Positions 1 through 8,379 of a stretch of 64,000 nt of DNA are shown piece after piece. Position numbers and translations under genes: made by a program. The number at the start of each line of letters is the position of its first letter. Position 1 is the stretch's first letter. The notes below the pieces were generated by a model that had not been told where the DNA came from, made no database searches, and saw nothing but the letters and a program-made list of their open reading frames with translations. The stretch is from Halomonas sp. M20 (GTDB lineage Bacteria; Pseudomonadota; Gammaproteobacteria; Pseudomonadales; Halomonadaceae): NCBI RefSeq assembly GCF_020622265.1, contig NZ_JACNMQ010000001.1:248001-312000 (forward strand). Direction: 5' to 3'.

Positions 1-90
1 GGGAGAGGGGTGTCTCTTGCATGGCGTTTCCCGAAAAAGAGAAAATTGATAGTACCTGTTAAGCGGTGCAACAAGGCATTCTAGCATTTC

Positions 91-684
91 ATGACCACAC
101 CAACGCTTTCCAACCCAACGCTTTCCAACCCAGCGCTTTCCACCCCGATGCTTCCCACACCAAGCGCTTCTGAACTGGCGGCCCTCGACAAGGCGGAGCT
201 ACACGCCCGTGTTCATCAGCGTGTCGAGGCCGCCTGGCGGCTTGCCCGAGAGGTTTACCCGGCGCTACCGCTGCCGAAAGTATGGCTTGATCTGCGAGGC
301 AAATGTGCGGGTCAGGCACACTTTGGGCGTCAGGGGCTGCGCTTCAATCCCGTGCTACTGGCAGAGAATCGCCTGGCCTATTTTATCGATGTCATTCCGC
401 ATGAAATGGCCCATTGGCTCGTTCATCATCTTGAAGAAGGTGAACGCATGCCCCCTCATGGTCAGGAGTGGCGCAGCGTAATGCGTCGACTGTATGGACT
501 CGAGCCGAAGGTGACCCATATGTTCGATACCCGAGCGGCCAGTCCGGCTCCGTACCGTTACGAATGTGGTTGCCAAAATCATCACTTCAGCGTTCGACGA
601 CATAGGCTCGCTCATGCCGGTAAACATTACGTTTGCCGTCAATGTCGGCAAAGGCTGGTCTGGTCTCGCGAGAAGATAATTTAA
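91..684 (+). CDS. sprT: SprT-family zinc metalloprotease-like protein
   Basis: A 197-residue SprT-like protein. The zinc-protease signature HEMAH lies at residues 104-108, followed by a conserved HG..W segment, as in the SprT/Spartan family. A C-terminal zinc ribbon is visible (C159, C161, then C182 and C185). The family resembles the eukaryotic DNA-protein crosslink protease Spartan, but the bacterial role is poorly defined. The first 28 residues are a low-complexity proline-rich tail made by 15-bp DNA repeats (100-174). The ATG at 91 lacks a clear ribosome binding site, so an internal start at 148 is possible. It appears to be transcribed alone, ahead of acs. Family assignment is firm; the start is not. 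Confidence 0.9.
   Translation: MTTPTLSNPTLSNPALSTPMLPTPSASELAALDKAELHARVHQRVEAAWRLAREVYPALPLPKVWLDLRGKCAGQAHFGRQGLRFNPVLLAENRLAYFIDVIPHEMAHWLVHHLEEGERMPPHGQEWRSVMRRLYGLEPKVTHMFDTRAASPAPYRYECGCQNHHFSVRRHRLAHAGKHYVCRQCRQRLVWSREKII
100..174 (+). repeat. 15-bp in-frame tandem repeat at the sprT 5' end
   Basis: Five consecutive 15-bp units, the first two identical and the rest increasingly diverged, encode the pentapeptide series PTLSN, PTLSN, PALST, PMLPT, PSASE. The repeat stays in frame, so copy-number change would alter only the length of the protein's N-terminal tail. Confidence 0.8.
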
Positions 685-724
685 AGCTTCCCAAGGTTTT
701 GAATTTAGAGAAGAAAAAGTTTCT

Positions 725-735
725 ACGAAGGTCTA
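725..735 (+). promoter_or_regulatory. candidate activator half-site upstream of acs
   Basis: ACGAAGGTCTA matches ten of eleven positions of the core ACGATGGTCTA found in the iterated array at 10751-10821 next to actP. It lies about 117 bases before the acs start, a reasonable place for an activator site. It is a single copy and could be chance. Confidence 0.3.
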
Positions 736-851
736 ATAGGGAGGAATGCCCCCACTGGGTATATGCTGAAGGGACATTGTAAGCGTCGACTCGGCCATCG
801 GGTCGGTACAGGCACATCCCAAGATACCCGACAGGGTGCAGAGGCTCCAAC

Positions 852-2801
852 ATGACTGAACAGCAAAAAGTCCATTCCGTGCGTGAGGATTTCGCCGGCA
901 ACGCCTGGGCGGACAAGGAAACGTATCAGCGCATGTATCAGCAGTCGGTGGACAACCCCGAGTCATTCTGGGGCGAGCAGGCCAAGCAACTGGAATGGAT
1001 CAAGGCCCCGACGAGGATCAAGCACACTGTCTTTGACACCCACAACGTCGATATCCGCTGGTTCGAGGACGGTGAACTCAATGTCAGTGCCAACTGTCTC
1101 GACCGTCACCTGGAGAAGCGGGGCGACCAGCCCGCTATCATCTGGGAAGGCGATGACCCCAACGAAAGCAAGACCCTGACCTATCGTCAACTGCATGAGC
1201 AGACCTGTCAGCTGGCCAACGCTTACAAGGCGCTTGGGGTGGGCAAGGGGGATGTCGTGACCCTGTACATGCCGATGATTCCCGAGGCGGCCATGGCGAT
1301 GCTGGCCTGCGCTCGTATCGGCGCGATTCATTCGGTAGTGTTCGGCGGTTTCTCACCGGATGCCCTGGCCCAGCGGGTCGTCGATGCCCAGTCGAAGCTG
1401 ATCATTACCGCCGATGAGTCGGTACGCGGTGGTAAGCGGGTTCCCCTCAAGGACAACGTCGATGCGGCCATGACCCGAGACGGTACCGATGTGGTCACCA
1501 ATGTTCTGGTAGTAAAGCGCACTGGTGGTGAAACCGAGTGGCACGATGGGCGCGATCTCTGGTACCACGAACAGGTTGAGCAGCAGTCCACCGAGTGTGC
1601 GCCAGAGACGATGAATGCTGAGGATCCGTTATTCATCCTGTATACCTCGGGTTCCACCGGTGCGCCGAAAGGCCTCAAACACACCACTGGTGGGTATCTG
1701 CTACAGACTGCTATGACCCACAAATATGTCTTTGATTATCAGGAAGGTGAAGTCTACTGGTGTAGTGCGGATGTGGGCTGGGTCACCGGGCATAGCTATA
1801 TCGTCTACGGGCCATTGGCAAACGGCGGTATCACGCTGATGTTCGAGGGGGTGCCTAGCTACCCATCCCATGGCCGTATGGGCGAAATCATCGACAAACA
1901 TAAGGTAGCGATCCTGTACACGTCGCCCACCGCCATTCGGGCGCTGATGGCCCATGGCGACAATGTCATGGACTCGAGCACGCGTGACAGCCTGCGAGTA
2001 CTCGGGTCCGTAGGCGAGCCCATCAATCCCGAAGCCTGGGACTGGTTCTACCGGGTGATCGGCAACTCTAAATGCCCCATCGTCGACACCTGGTGGCAGA
2101 CCGAGACTGGCGCCATCATGATTGCTCCCTTGCCCGGCGCCATCGCTCTCAAACCCGGTTCAGCCACGCTGCCGTTCTTTGGCGTTCAGCCTGCCCTGGT
2201 AAACAACGAAGGCGAGATTCTCGAAGGTGCCAACGATGGCAACTTGGTCATTCTCGATTCCTGGCCGGCTCAGGCGCGCTCCATCTGGAATAACCACGAG
2301 CGTTTCATCCAGACCTATTTCTCCGCTTATAAAGGCATGTACTTTACTGGAGATGGCTGTCGTCGGGATGAAGATGGCTACTACTGGATCACCGGCCGAG
2401 TCGACGATGTGATCAACGTGTCCGGCCACCGCATGGGCACTGCGGAGATCGAATCCTCCCTGGTGGCTCACAAGGCAGTGGCCGAGGCCGCCGTGGTGGG
2501 GTACCCGCACGACCTCAAGGGTCAGGGAATCTATATCTATGTCACCCTGGGGGATGACTACGAGCCCAGCGACGAACTCAAGAAAGAGCTTGTGCAGTGG
2601 GTGCGCAAGGATATCGGGCCTATTGCCTCGCCGGATGTCATCCAGTGGTCTCCAGGGTTGCCCAAGACCCGGTCAGGCAAGATCATGCGGCGCATTCTGC
2701 GCAAGATCGCGGCCAACGAGACGGATGGCCTAGGAGATACTAGTACCCTGGCAGATCCAAGCGTGGTCGATGATCTGATCGAGAATCGCGCCAACCGTTG
2801 A
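852..2801 (+). CDS. acs: acetyl-CoA synthetase (AMP-forming)
   Basis: 649 residues, the usual length for Acs, which converts acetate, ATP and CoA to acetyl-CoA through acetyl-AMP in the cytoplasm. The adenylate-forming P-loop motif [11 protein letters not shown] is at residues 264-274. The C-terminal SGKIMRR motif carries K610, equivalent to the lysine that is reversibly acetylated in Salmonella Acs. The neighbours crbR, crbS and actP make this an acetate scavenging cluster. By analogy with Vibrio CrbSR and Pseudomonas MxtR/ErdR, acs is the expected main target of that two-component system. A hairpin terminator follows at 2826-2852. Confidence 0.97.
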   Translation: MTEQQKVHSVREDFAGNAWADKETYQRMYQQSVDNPESFWGEQAKQLEWIKAPTRIKHTVFDTHNVDIRWFEDGELNVSANCLDRHLEKRGDQPAIIWEGDDPNESKTLTYRQLHEQTCQLANAYKALGVGKGDVVTLYMPMIPEAAMAMLACARIGAIHSVVFGGFSPDALAQRVVDAQSKLIITADESVRGGKRVPLKDNVDAAMTRDGTDVVTNVLVVKRTGGETEWHDGRDLWYHEQVEQQSTECAPETMNAEDPLFILYTSGSTGAPKGLKHTTGGYLLQTAMTHKYVFDYQEGEVYWCSADVGWVTGHSYIVYGPLANGGITLMFEGVPSYPSHGRMGEIIDKHKVAILYTSPTAIRALMAHGDNVMDSSTRDSLRVLGSVGEPINPEAWDWFYRVIGNSKCPIVDTWWQTETGAIMIAPLPGAIALKPGSATLPFFGVQPALVNNEGEILEGANDGNLVILDSWPAQARSIWNNHERFIQTYFSAYKGMYFTGDGCRRDEDGYYWITGRVDDVINVSGHRMGTAEIESSLVAHKAVAEAAVVGYPHDLKGQGIYIYVTLGDDYEPSDELKKELVQWVRKDIGPIASPDVIQWSPGLPKTRSGKIMRRILRKIAANETDGLGDTSTLADPSVVDDLIENRANR

Positions 2802-2825
2802 ATGTGTTACTCATCGTTTTCAGTG

Positions 2826-2852
2826 ACCGGCTTTCCCAGAGCCGGTTTTTTT
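2826..2852 (+). terminator. acs: rho-independent terminator after acs
   Basis: A 7-bp GC-rich stem (ACCGGCT with AGCCGGT) around a 7-base loop, followed directly by seven T residues, 24 bases beyond the acs stop. Confidence 0.85.
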
Positions 2853-3008
2853 ACGAACATTCGTACCGCCCATCAAAGGCGCGCAGCGCTTGGGGATCGG
2901 CTCCGGCATGGGGTAACATGGTGTAAGAGAATAGTGAACACAATTGACGTCGTGATGAATGACGTACCATCCTAGTGCAAGCCAGTGCAGGGAACCGGAG
3001 AGGACTTA

Positions 3009-3671
3009 ATGGCCTTTGCCCAGAAATTCATAGTTGCCGATGACCACCCGCTGTTCCGCGCCGCGTTGACGCAAGCCTTGCGCCAGGTTGCTTCTCAAGC
3101 TGAAATCGTCGAAGCGGATACTATGGAAGCGACCACCGAGGTGGTAACGCGCCATCCCGATGCGGATCTGATCTTGCTGGATCTACACATGCCCGGGGCG
3201 CACGGGTTTTCCGGCTTGATTCAATTGCGTGGGCAGACCCCGGATATTCCTGTCGCCGTGGTATCAGGCAGTGACGAACCCTATGTGGTGCGTCGGGCCA
3301 TCGATTATGGTGCGTCTGGTTTCATCCCCAAATCCTCCTCCCTGGCGATGATCTCCCAAGCCGTTGGCGAAATTCTCGAAGGTGAAATCTGGCTGCCGGA
3401 AGCATTGGCCGCCACGCTTGGGGAAACCAACGAAGAAGAGACACGTTTCGCAGAAGCGATCGCCTCGCTTACCCCCCAGCAGTTTCGTGTGCTCAACATG
3501 CTCACTGAAGGGTTGCTCAACAAACAGATCGCTTATGAGTTGAGCGTCTCCGAGGCCACTATCAAGGCCCATGTGACCGCCATCCTGCGCAAACTAGGGG
3601 TGCATTCGCGCACTCAGGCGGTCATTGCGGCCCAGAAACTCGAAGTCGAGCCGCCCAAGGTCGAGTCCTGA
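3009..3671 (+). CDS. crbR: LuxR/NarL-type response regulator of acetate metabolism (CrbR/ErdR type)
   Basis: 220 residues: an N-terminal receiver domain with the acidic ADDHP cluster, phosphoacceptor D58 in LILLDLHMPG and conserved K108, then a LuxR-type helix-turn-helix at about residues 156-212. The ATG at 3009 is preceded by GGAGAGG, so it is preferred over an in-frame GTG at 2985. It sits between acs and a convergent symporter-fused hybrid kinase. That arrangement matches CrbR of Vibrio and ErdR of Pseudomonas, which activate acs and acetate uptake. The partner and target assignment rests on synteny and domain type. Confidence 0.85.
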   Translation: MAFAQKFIVADDHPLFRAALTQALRQVASQAEIVEADTMEATTEVVTRHPDADLILLDLHMPGAHGFSGLIQLRGQTPDIPVAVVSGSDEPYVVRRAIDYGASGFIPKSSSLAMISQAVGEILEGEIWLPEALAATLGETNEEETRFAEAIASLTPQQFRVLNMLTEGLLNKQIAYELSVSEATIKAHVTAILRKLGVHSRTQAVIAAQKLEVEPPKVES

Positions 3672-3703
3672 TAGTCTGAAGCACTATCGGCGCCCACAAT
3701 TCG

Positions 3704-3742
3704 AGCCCAGGATAAAACGTTTCAATACTTTTATCCTGGGCT
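3704..3742. terminator. bidirectional terminator between crbR and crbS
   Basis: A perfect 14-bp inverted repeat (AGCCCAGGATAAAA with its complement) around an 11-base loop. The A-rich inner part and flanking bases allow termination from either side. It lies in the 96-base gap between the two convergent genes. Confidence 0.85.
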
Positions 3743-3767
3743 TCTTTGCAAGCCTGATTGATGCCGT

Positions 3768-6700
3768 TCAAGAAGTGCGCATGGCGCGACTGGCTTGCAG
3801 CGTGCGCGTCAGCAAAGCGCGCAGGGCAGCGGGGCGCACCGGTTTCAACAACAGATGATAGCCGGCGCGCTTGATCTCCTCAGCAACTTCTTCGGTGCGG
3901 TCGGCGGTAATCACGATACCGGGTACGGATCCCTCAGAGCGCTCATCCAGTGCTTCCAGCGCCATCAAGCCAGTGACTTCGTTGTCCAGATGATAGTCGG
4001 CGAGGATCGCATCCGGATCCTCTTCCAAATGGCGCAGAATCGACTTGGCGCCGCCAATCGAGGTAGCAGTGAACACCTCGCAGCCCCAGCCGGTCAGCAT
4101 TGCCTTCATACCTTCCAGAATCAGCGTTTCGTTGTCGATACAGACGATTCGGGTACCTGCCAGCTTGTTGCTAGTGCGTCGGCTAGGGGCATCATCACTG
4201 GTTGCGGGTATTTCCTGAGCGGATACCCGCGGTACCTCCACCGAGAATAGAGTGCCTGCGCCCTCCCAGGAGCGCACTCGAATGGGGTGGTCAAGAACAC
4301 GGCTCATGCGGTCGGCGATGGAGAGCCCCAGCCCCAGTCCTTTTTCGCTCTCCTTGTGGCGCGAGACCTGATCCAGGCGACGAAACTCCTGAAATATCTC
4401 TGCTTGTTTGGACTCGGGAATCCCGGGCCCTGTATCCCAGACCTCGATGGACAGGTGCTGGCCATGGCGACGGCAGCCCAATAGCACATGGCCGTATTGT
4501 GTATAACGCAGGGCGTTGGCGAGAAAGTTCTGCAGAATGCGACGCAGCATCTGAGCGTCACTATCGACCCAGGTATCGGTGGTCACCACGACAAGATCGA
4601 GCCCTCGCTCTTCGGCCATCACCTCGAATTCTGCCCGCAGAGGGCGAAGGATATTGGCCAGGGGAAAATGCGCCCGCCTGGGAGTAAGGGCGCCGGCATC
4701 CAGTTTTGAAATGTCCAGCAACGTACTCAAAAGCTCTTCAGCGGCCTGCAGGGAATTGTCGATATGGCCAACGGTGCGCTTGAGGTCGAGAGCATCGTTT
4801 TGCTGGGAAAGCGCTGAGGTAAACAGGCGTGCGGCATTGAGCGGCTGCAGCAGGTCATGACTTGCTGCAGCCAGAAAGCGAGTTTTCGAGGCGTTGGCCG
4901 TCTCGGCGGTCTGCTTGGCCTGGCGCAGTGCCTGTTCGGCTTCGGCGCGTACCCGGTTTTCCTGACGCAGGGCGGCATTGGCCTTGGACAGCGCCTGGGT
5001 GCGCTCGCGAACGCGCTCTTCGAGATTCTCGTTGGTTTCCTGGAGTGCTATTTCGGCCAGACGGCGCTCGGTTATATCCTGGTAGAGCGCAAAGAAGCCG
5101 AGAATGCTATCGCTGTCGCCGAAGTGGGGCGTATAGGTGACGAGCATATAGCGGATGCCACCTTCGCCGTCATCCAGGGAAATCTCGAAGCTGACCCGCT
5201 CGCCGTTCAGGGTTCGCTCCATCCAGGGCGCGCGATCCTGCGCGATTTCCGCAGAGAGTACATCCTCCGTACGCTTGCCGATGACGCTTGCGCGATCGAT
5301 GTCGAAGGTCTGTTCATAGGCCCGGTTGGTGAAAAGATAGCGACGTTCCCTATCGAAATAGGCGATCAGGGCGGGCACGTTGTCGGTATAGATGCGGATG
5401 TTGTTCTCGGAGCGAATCAACGCTTCTTCGGTGCGCTTTTGCTGGGTGACATCCTGATAGCTATACACGAAACCGCCACCGGGCATGGGATTGCCTTGAA
5501 CGTCGAGTACGCTGCCATCCTGACGATAGCGGATGTAGCGATGCGGCTGACCTCTTCTGATGTTGTCGAGCAATAGCTCCACATGCTCCTCCGGATCCCC
5601 CGGGCCGTACTCGCCGTTGTGGGCGTTGTAGCGAAAGATCTTGGCCATTGAGGCGCCCACGCGAATCAAGTGGTCGGGAAAGCGGAAAAGCTCCAGATAG
5701 CGCTGGTTCCACACCACCAGACGCAGATTCTGATCCACCACGCTGATGCCCTGATTGATGTTCTCGATGGTGGCCTGGAGCAAGGCCCGGTTGAACTCGA
5801 GCACCTGAGACGCTTCATCGACGATGGAGATGACATCTGAGATGCCGATGCCGCGACCCTGTAGTGCAGAGTTGACGACGATGCGCGCCGATGACGCCCC
5901 GAGTACCGAGGCCAATAGTCGTTCGGTGAATTGAATGACATCGATCGAGGCCCGGGCGTTGTATTCCAGCTGCTGACCGTTTCGTCTTGCGTAATCGTCG
6001 AAAGCATCACGCACCTGGCTGGCGCCCAGGAAACGCTCACAGAGCACTCGCAGGTCGTCCACGGTGGTGGCGCCGGTCCAGGGGCGATTCACCGATGTCT
6101 GCCGAGTTTCGACACTGTCGACGAACAATGAGGCCTGGATCCGCTCTACCACGCGCTGGGAGGTAATCTGGGAGACGAAGATGTAGCCGAACAGGTTGAG
6201 CCCCAGGGATAGCATCACGCCGTGGGTGAAAGGATCGCCGATATTGAAGCCGAACAGTTGCGTCGGTGACAGCCAATCGATGCCCAGCGGGCTCAGGGTA
6301 AGCCAGGAGTAAGGAACCACTCCGGCATTGACCAGGGTCGGCAACAGCAGCGCATAGACCCAGACCGCAAAGCCGAGATTCATACCGGTGATGACGCCTA
6401 GACGATTGCCGCGTTTCCAATAGAGCCCCCCGAGCAATGCCGGGGCGAATTGCGCCGCAGCAGCAAAGGAGAGCATGCCGGTGGAGGCAAGAGAGCTGAA
6501 TTCCGCGGTCAGCTTATAGAAGCCATAGGCCAATGCCAGGATAACTAGGATGGTGATACGCCGGGCTCGCAGTACCAGCCGGCCATAGTCCCGAGCCTTG
6601 GTGTCGAACCAGCGAAGGCGAAACAGTAACGGAATGACGATCTCGTTGGAAACCATGATCGATACGGCAACGGCGGCGACGATGACCATTCCCGTTGCGG

Positions 6701-7718
6701 CAGAAAAGCCACCTATGAAGGTCAACAGAGTCAAGAGCTCGTTGTCGGCGGCGATGGGCAACGCCAGCATGTAGATGTCGGGCGAAATCCTGCTCTCGGG
6801 AAACATCGTCAGCCCGGCGGCGGCTATCGGTAATACGAAAAAGCCGATGGCAACGAGGTAGAGTGGAAATAGCCAGCGCGCTCGAGCAGCATCGTCGGGA
6901 TGGGTATTTTCGACCACCGTGACGTGAAACTGACGCGGCAGGCAGAAAATCGCCAGCATGGCTAACAGGGTCTGTGCCCAGAAACCTCGGCCAAAGTCCT
7001 GCTCGCTCAGTTGGCGTTGCAATTCGAGATGGCTTTCTGCACGCCCAAGCAGATCCCCCAGCCCATCGAACATGCCCCAGGTTACGTAGGCTCCCAGCGC
7101 TAGAAAGGCGAGCAGCTTGACCACGGATTCGAAGGCGATGGCCTGAATCAAGCCCTCGTGGTGCTCGGTGGCGTCCGTGTGCCGGGTGCCGAACAGGATC
7201 GCAAAAATGGCCATGACCGCCGCCACATAGAAGGCCGTGTCGGCAAACAGCGGGGCCCGGGTCATGTCCGAGGAGGCCGTTAGCACGTTAAACGAGGTGG
7301 AAACGGCTTTCAGCTGCAAGGCGATGTAGGGCAGGGTACCAATCAATGCTACAAGGCTGGCAAAGGCGGCAAGGGATTGGGTCTTGCCGTAGCGTGAGGC
7401 GATGAAGTCGGCGATAGAGGTGACGTTCTGACGTTTGGCGACACGGATCATCTTGGCCAGCACCGGCCAGAACAGGGCAAAGGTCAGTACCGGGCCGACA
7501 AAGATGCTGGCAAAGGACCAGCCGGAGGTAGCGGCCTGGCCGACGGCCCCGTAGAAGGTCCAGGAGGTGCAGTAGATCGCCAGCGCCAGGCTATAGATGA
7601 CGGGCCGCCGCTGGGCCGCGCCCAGCAGACGCGCACGGCGATCGCCACGCCAGGCAATGAAGAAAAGGGTGGCGATATAGAGCAGCGAAATGACGATCAA
7701 CAGCCAGCCTTGAAACAT
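3768..7718 (-). CDS. crbS: hybrid sensor histidine kinase with sodium:solute symporter domain (CrbS/MxtR type)
   Basis: 1316 residues. An SSS/SLC5-like membrane region of about 13 helices covers roughly residues 1-510. A linker in the place of the STAC domain follows, then two PAS domains (about 650-760 and 775-890), a coiled coil, HisKA with H954 in SHDLLQPLN, an HATPase domain and a C-terminal receiver with D1241 in ADYHLD. This is the architecture of CrbS and MxtR, which sense acetate or its transport state and signal to CrbR/ErdR. The start at 7718 is chosen because GGGAGGA precedes it; an ATG at 7742 has no such site. It is co-directional with the unknown gene upstream at 7767-8282. Confidence 0.88.
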   Translation of the reverse strand: MFQGWLLIVISLLYIATLFFIAWRGDRRARLLGAAQRRPVIYSLALAIYCTSWTFYGAVGQAATSGWSFASIFVGPVLTFALFWPVLAKMIRVAKRQNVTSIADFIASRYGKTQSLAAFASLVALIGTLPYIALQLKAVSTSFNVLTASSDMTRAPLFADTAFYVAAVMAIFAILFGTRHTDATEHHEGLIQAIAFESVVKLLAFLALGAYVTWGMFDGLGDLLGRAESHLELQRQLSEQDFGRGFWAQTLLAMLAIFCLPRQFHVTVVENTHPDDAARARWLFPLYLVAIGFFVLPIAAAGLTMFPESRISPDIYMLALPIAADNELLTLLTFIGGFSAATGMVIVAAVAVSIMVSNEIVIPLLFRLRWFDTKARDYGRLVLRARRITILVILALAYGFYKLTAEFSSLASTGMLSFAAAAQFAPALLGGLYWKRGNRLGVITGMNLGFAVWVYALLLPTLVNAGVVPYSWLTLSPLGIDWLSPTQLFGFNIGDPFTHGVMLSLGLNLFGYIFVSQITSQRVVERIQASLFVDSVETRQTSVNRPWTGATTVDDLRVLCERFLGASQVRDAFDDYARRNGQQLEYNARASIDVIQFTERLLASVLGASSARIVVNSALQGRGIGISDVISIVDEASQVLEFNRALLQATIENINQGISVVDQNLRLVVWNQRYLELFRFPDHLIRVGASMAKIFRYNAHNGEYGPGDPEEHVELLLDNIRRGQPHRYIRYRQDGSVLDVQGNPMPGGGFVYSYQDVTQQKRTEEALIRSENNIRIYTDNVPALIAYFDRERRYLFTNRAYEQTFDIDRASVIGKRTEDVLSAEIAQDRAPWMERTLNGERVSFEISLDDGEGGIRYMLVTYTPHFGDSDSILGFFALYQDITERRLAEIALQETNENLEERVRERTQALSKANAALRQENRVRAEAEQALRQAKQTAETANASKTRFLAAASHDLLQPLNAARLFTSALSQQNDALDLKRTVGHIDNSLQAAEELLSTLLDISKLDAGALTPRRAHFPLANILRPLRAEFEVMAEERGLDLVVVTTDTWVDSDAQMLRRILQNFLANALRYTQYGHVLLGCRRHGQHLSIEVWDTGPGIPESKQAEIFQEFRRLDQVSRHKESEKGLGLGLSIADRMSRVLDHPIRVRSWEGAGTLFSVEVPRVSAQEIPATSDDAPSRRTSNKLAGTRIVCIDNETLILEGMKAMLTGWGCEVFTATSIGGAKSILRHLEEDPDAILADYHLDNEVTGLMALEALDERSEGSVPGIVITADRTEEVAEEIKRAGYHLLLKPVRPAALRALLTRTLQASRAMRTS

Positions 7719-7766
7719 GATTCCTCCCTTGTCTGCGCTCATTCTAGGGCAATGAAGGAGGAGATG

Positions 7767-8282
7767 TTACGTATCGGGGCAAACCGTCTTGAACAAGGGC
7801 GTGGAGGGATCGATATTCTGCATTTTGGCTACATCGGGCTGACGCTCTTCGCCTACTAGAGGCAGTTTTTCCCGAGTAGCGCAATTTATCAGGTGTGGCT
7901 GATGAGACACCAGGTCCTGATAACTCTTTTCAAACCGGTAAAGGATGAATTCCACCAGCGGTTCCCCATTGACCTGCGAACTCACCAGGTTGTCCTGATC
8001 GACCACGTCGAAGGCGGTGGTCAACGGAAACAGATAGGTCCAGGGTCGCCAGAGCATCTGCTCTTTTTCAACGGATATCACCGTTGCCGATTCGGGTAGC
8101 CGCGCTCGTTTATTGTCAAACCAGGCGTATTCATAATTGACCTGGTAGGCCAGCATACCCAGGCCTGCAAAAACAGGTACTACCCAGCGTGGTGCGCGTT
8201 TACCACTAGCAAACCGTAATAAAAGCCCTACACCGGCTGCTCCCAAGCCCGCGAAGGCCGCTGCAATCAAGTGCCATATCAT
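7767..8282 (-). CDS. conserved-looking membrane-anchored protein of unknown function
   Basis: 171 residues, family not recognised. Two hydrophobic segments occupy about residues 2-22 and 34-48. A hydrophilic, probably periplasmic, domain of about 120 residues follows, with two cysteines (in LINCATRE and near the C-terminus) that could pair. The gene lies only 48 bases upstream of the crbS start, on the same strand, and downstream of actP. An accessory role in acetate sensing or transport is therefore possible, but only by position. It appears to be a genuine gene because it fills the space neatly and reads without interruption. Confidence 0.65.
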   Translation of the reverse strand: MIWHLIAAAFAGLGAAGVGLLLRFASGKRAPRWVVPVFAGLGMLAYQVNYEYAWFDNKRARLPESATVISVEKEQMLWRPWTYLFPLTTAFDVVDQDNLVSSQVNGEPLVEFILYRFEKSYQDLVSHQPHLINCATREKLPLVGEERQPDVAKMQNIDPSTPLFKTVCPDT

Positions 8283-8302
8283 GAATCGAACGTCTCCACG
8301 GC

Positions 8303-8330
8303 AATCGGGCTTCCCGAGGGAAGCCCGATT
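8303..8330. terminator. strong hairpin downstream of actP
   Basis: A perfect 12-bp stem (AATCGGGCTTCC with its complement) closed by the tetraloop CGAG lies between actP and the 7767-8282 gene. On the minus strand no T-tract follows, so it may be a processing or partial termination signal rather than a classical terminator. Confidence 0.5.
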
Positions 8331-8379
8331 GGTCTTGTTTACCGATGGCAGAGGTGCTGCAACCGGGCGCCATTATGGC

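Noticed and set aside
2965-2976. GTACCATCCTAG upstream of crbR as another copy of the array motif
   Set aside because: It shares only ACCATC and CCTA with the reverse motif and needs a gap, so it is too weak to claim autoregulation.
4857-5576. 239-residue plus-strand frame opposite crbS
   Set aside because: Antisense shadow of the PAS/HisKA region; the kinase reading is continuous and conserved.
8303-8330. The hairpin after actP as a riboswitch or attenuator
   Set aside because: It is a simple perfect stem downstream of a stop codon with no leader-like partner structure.
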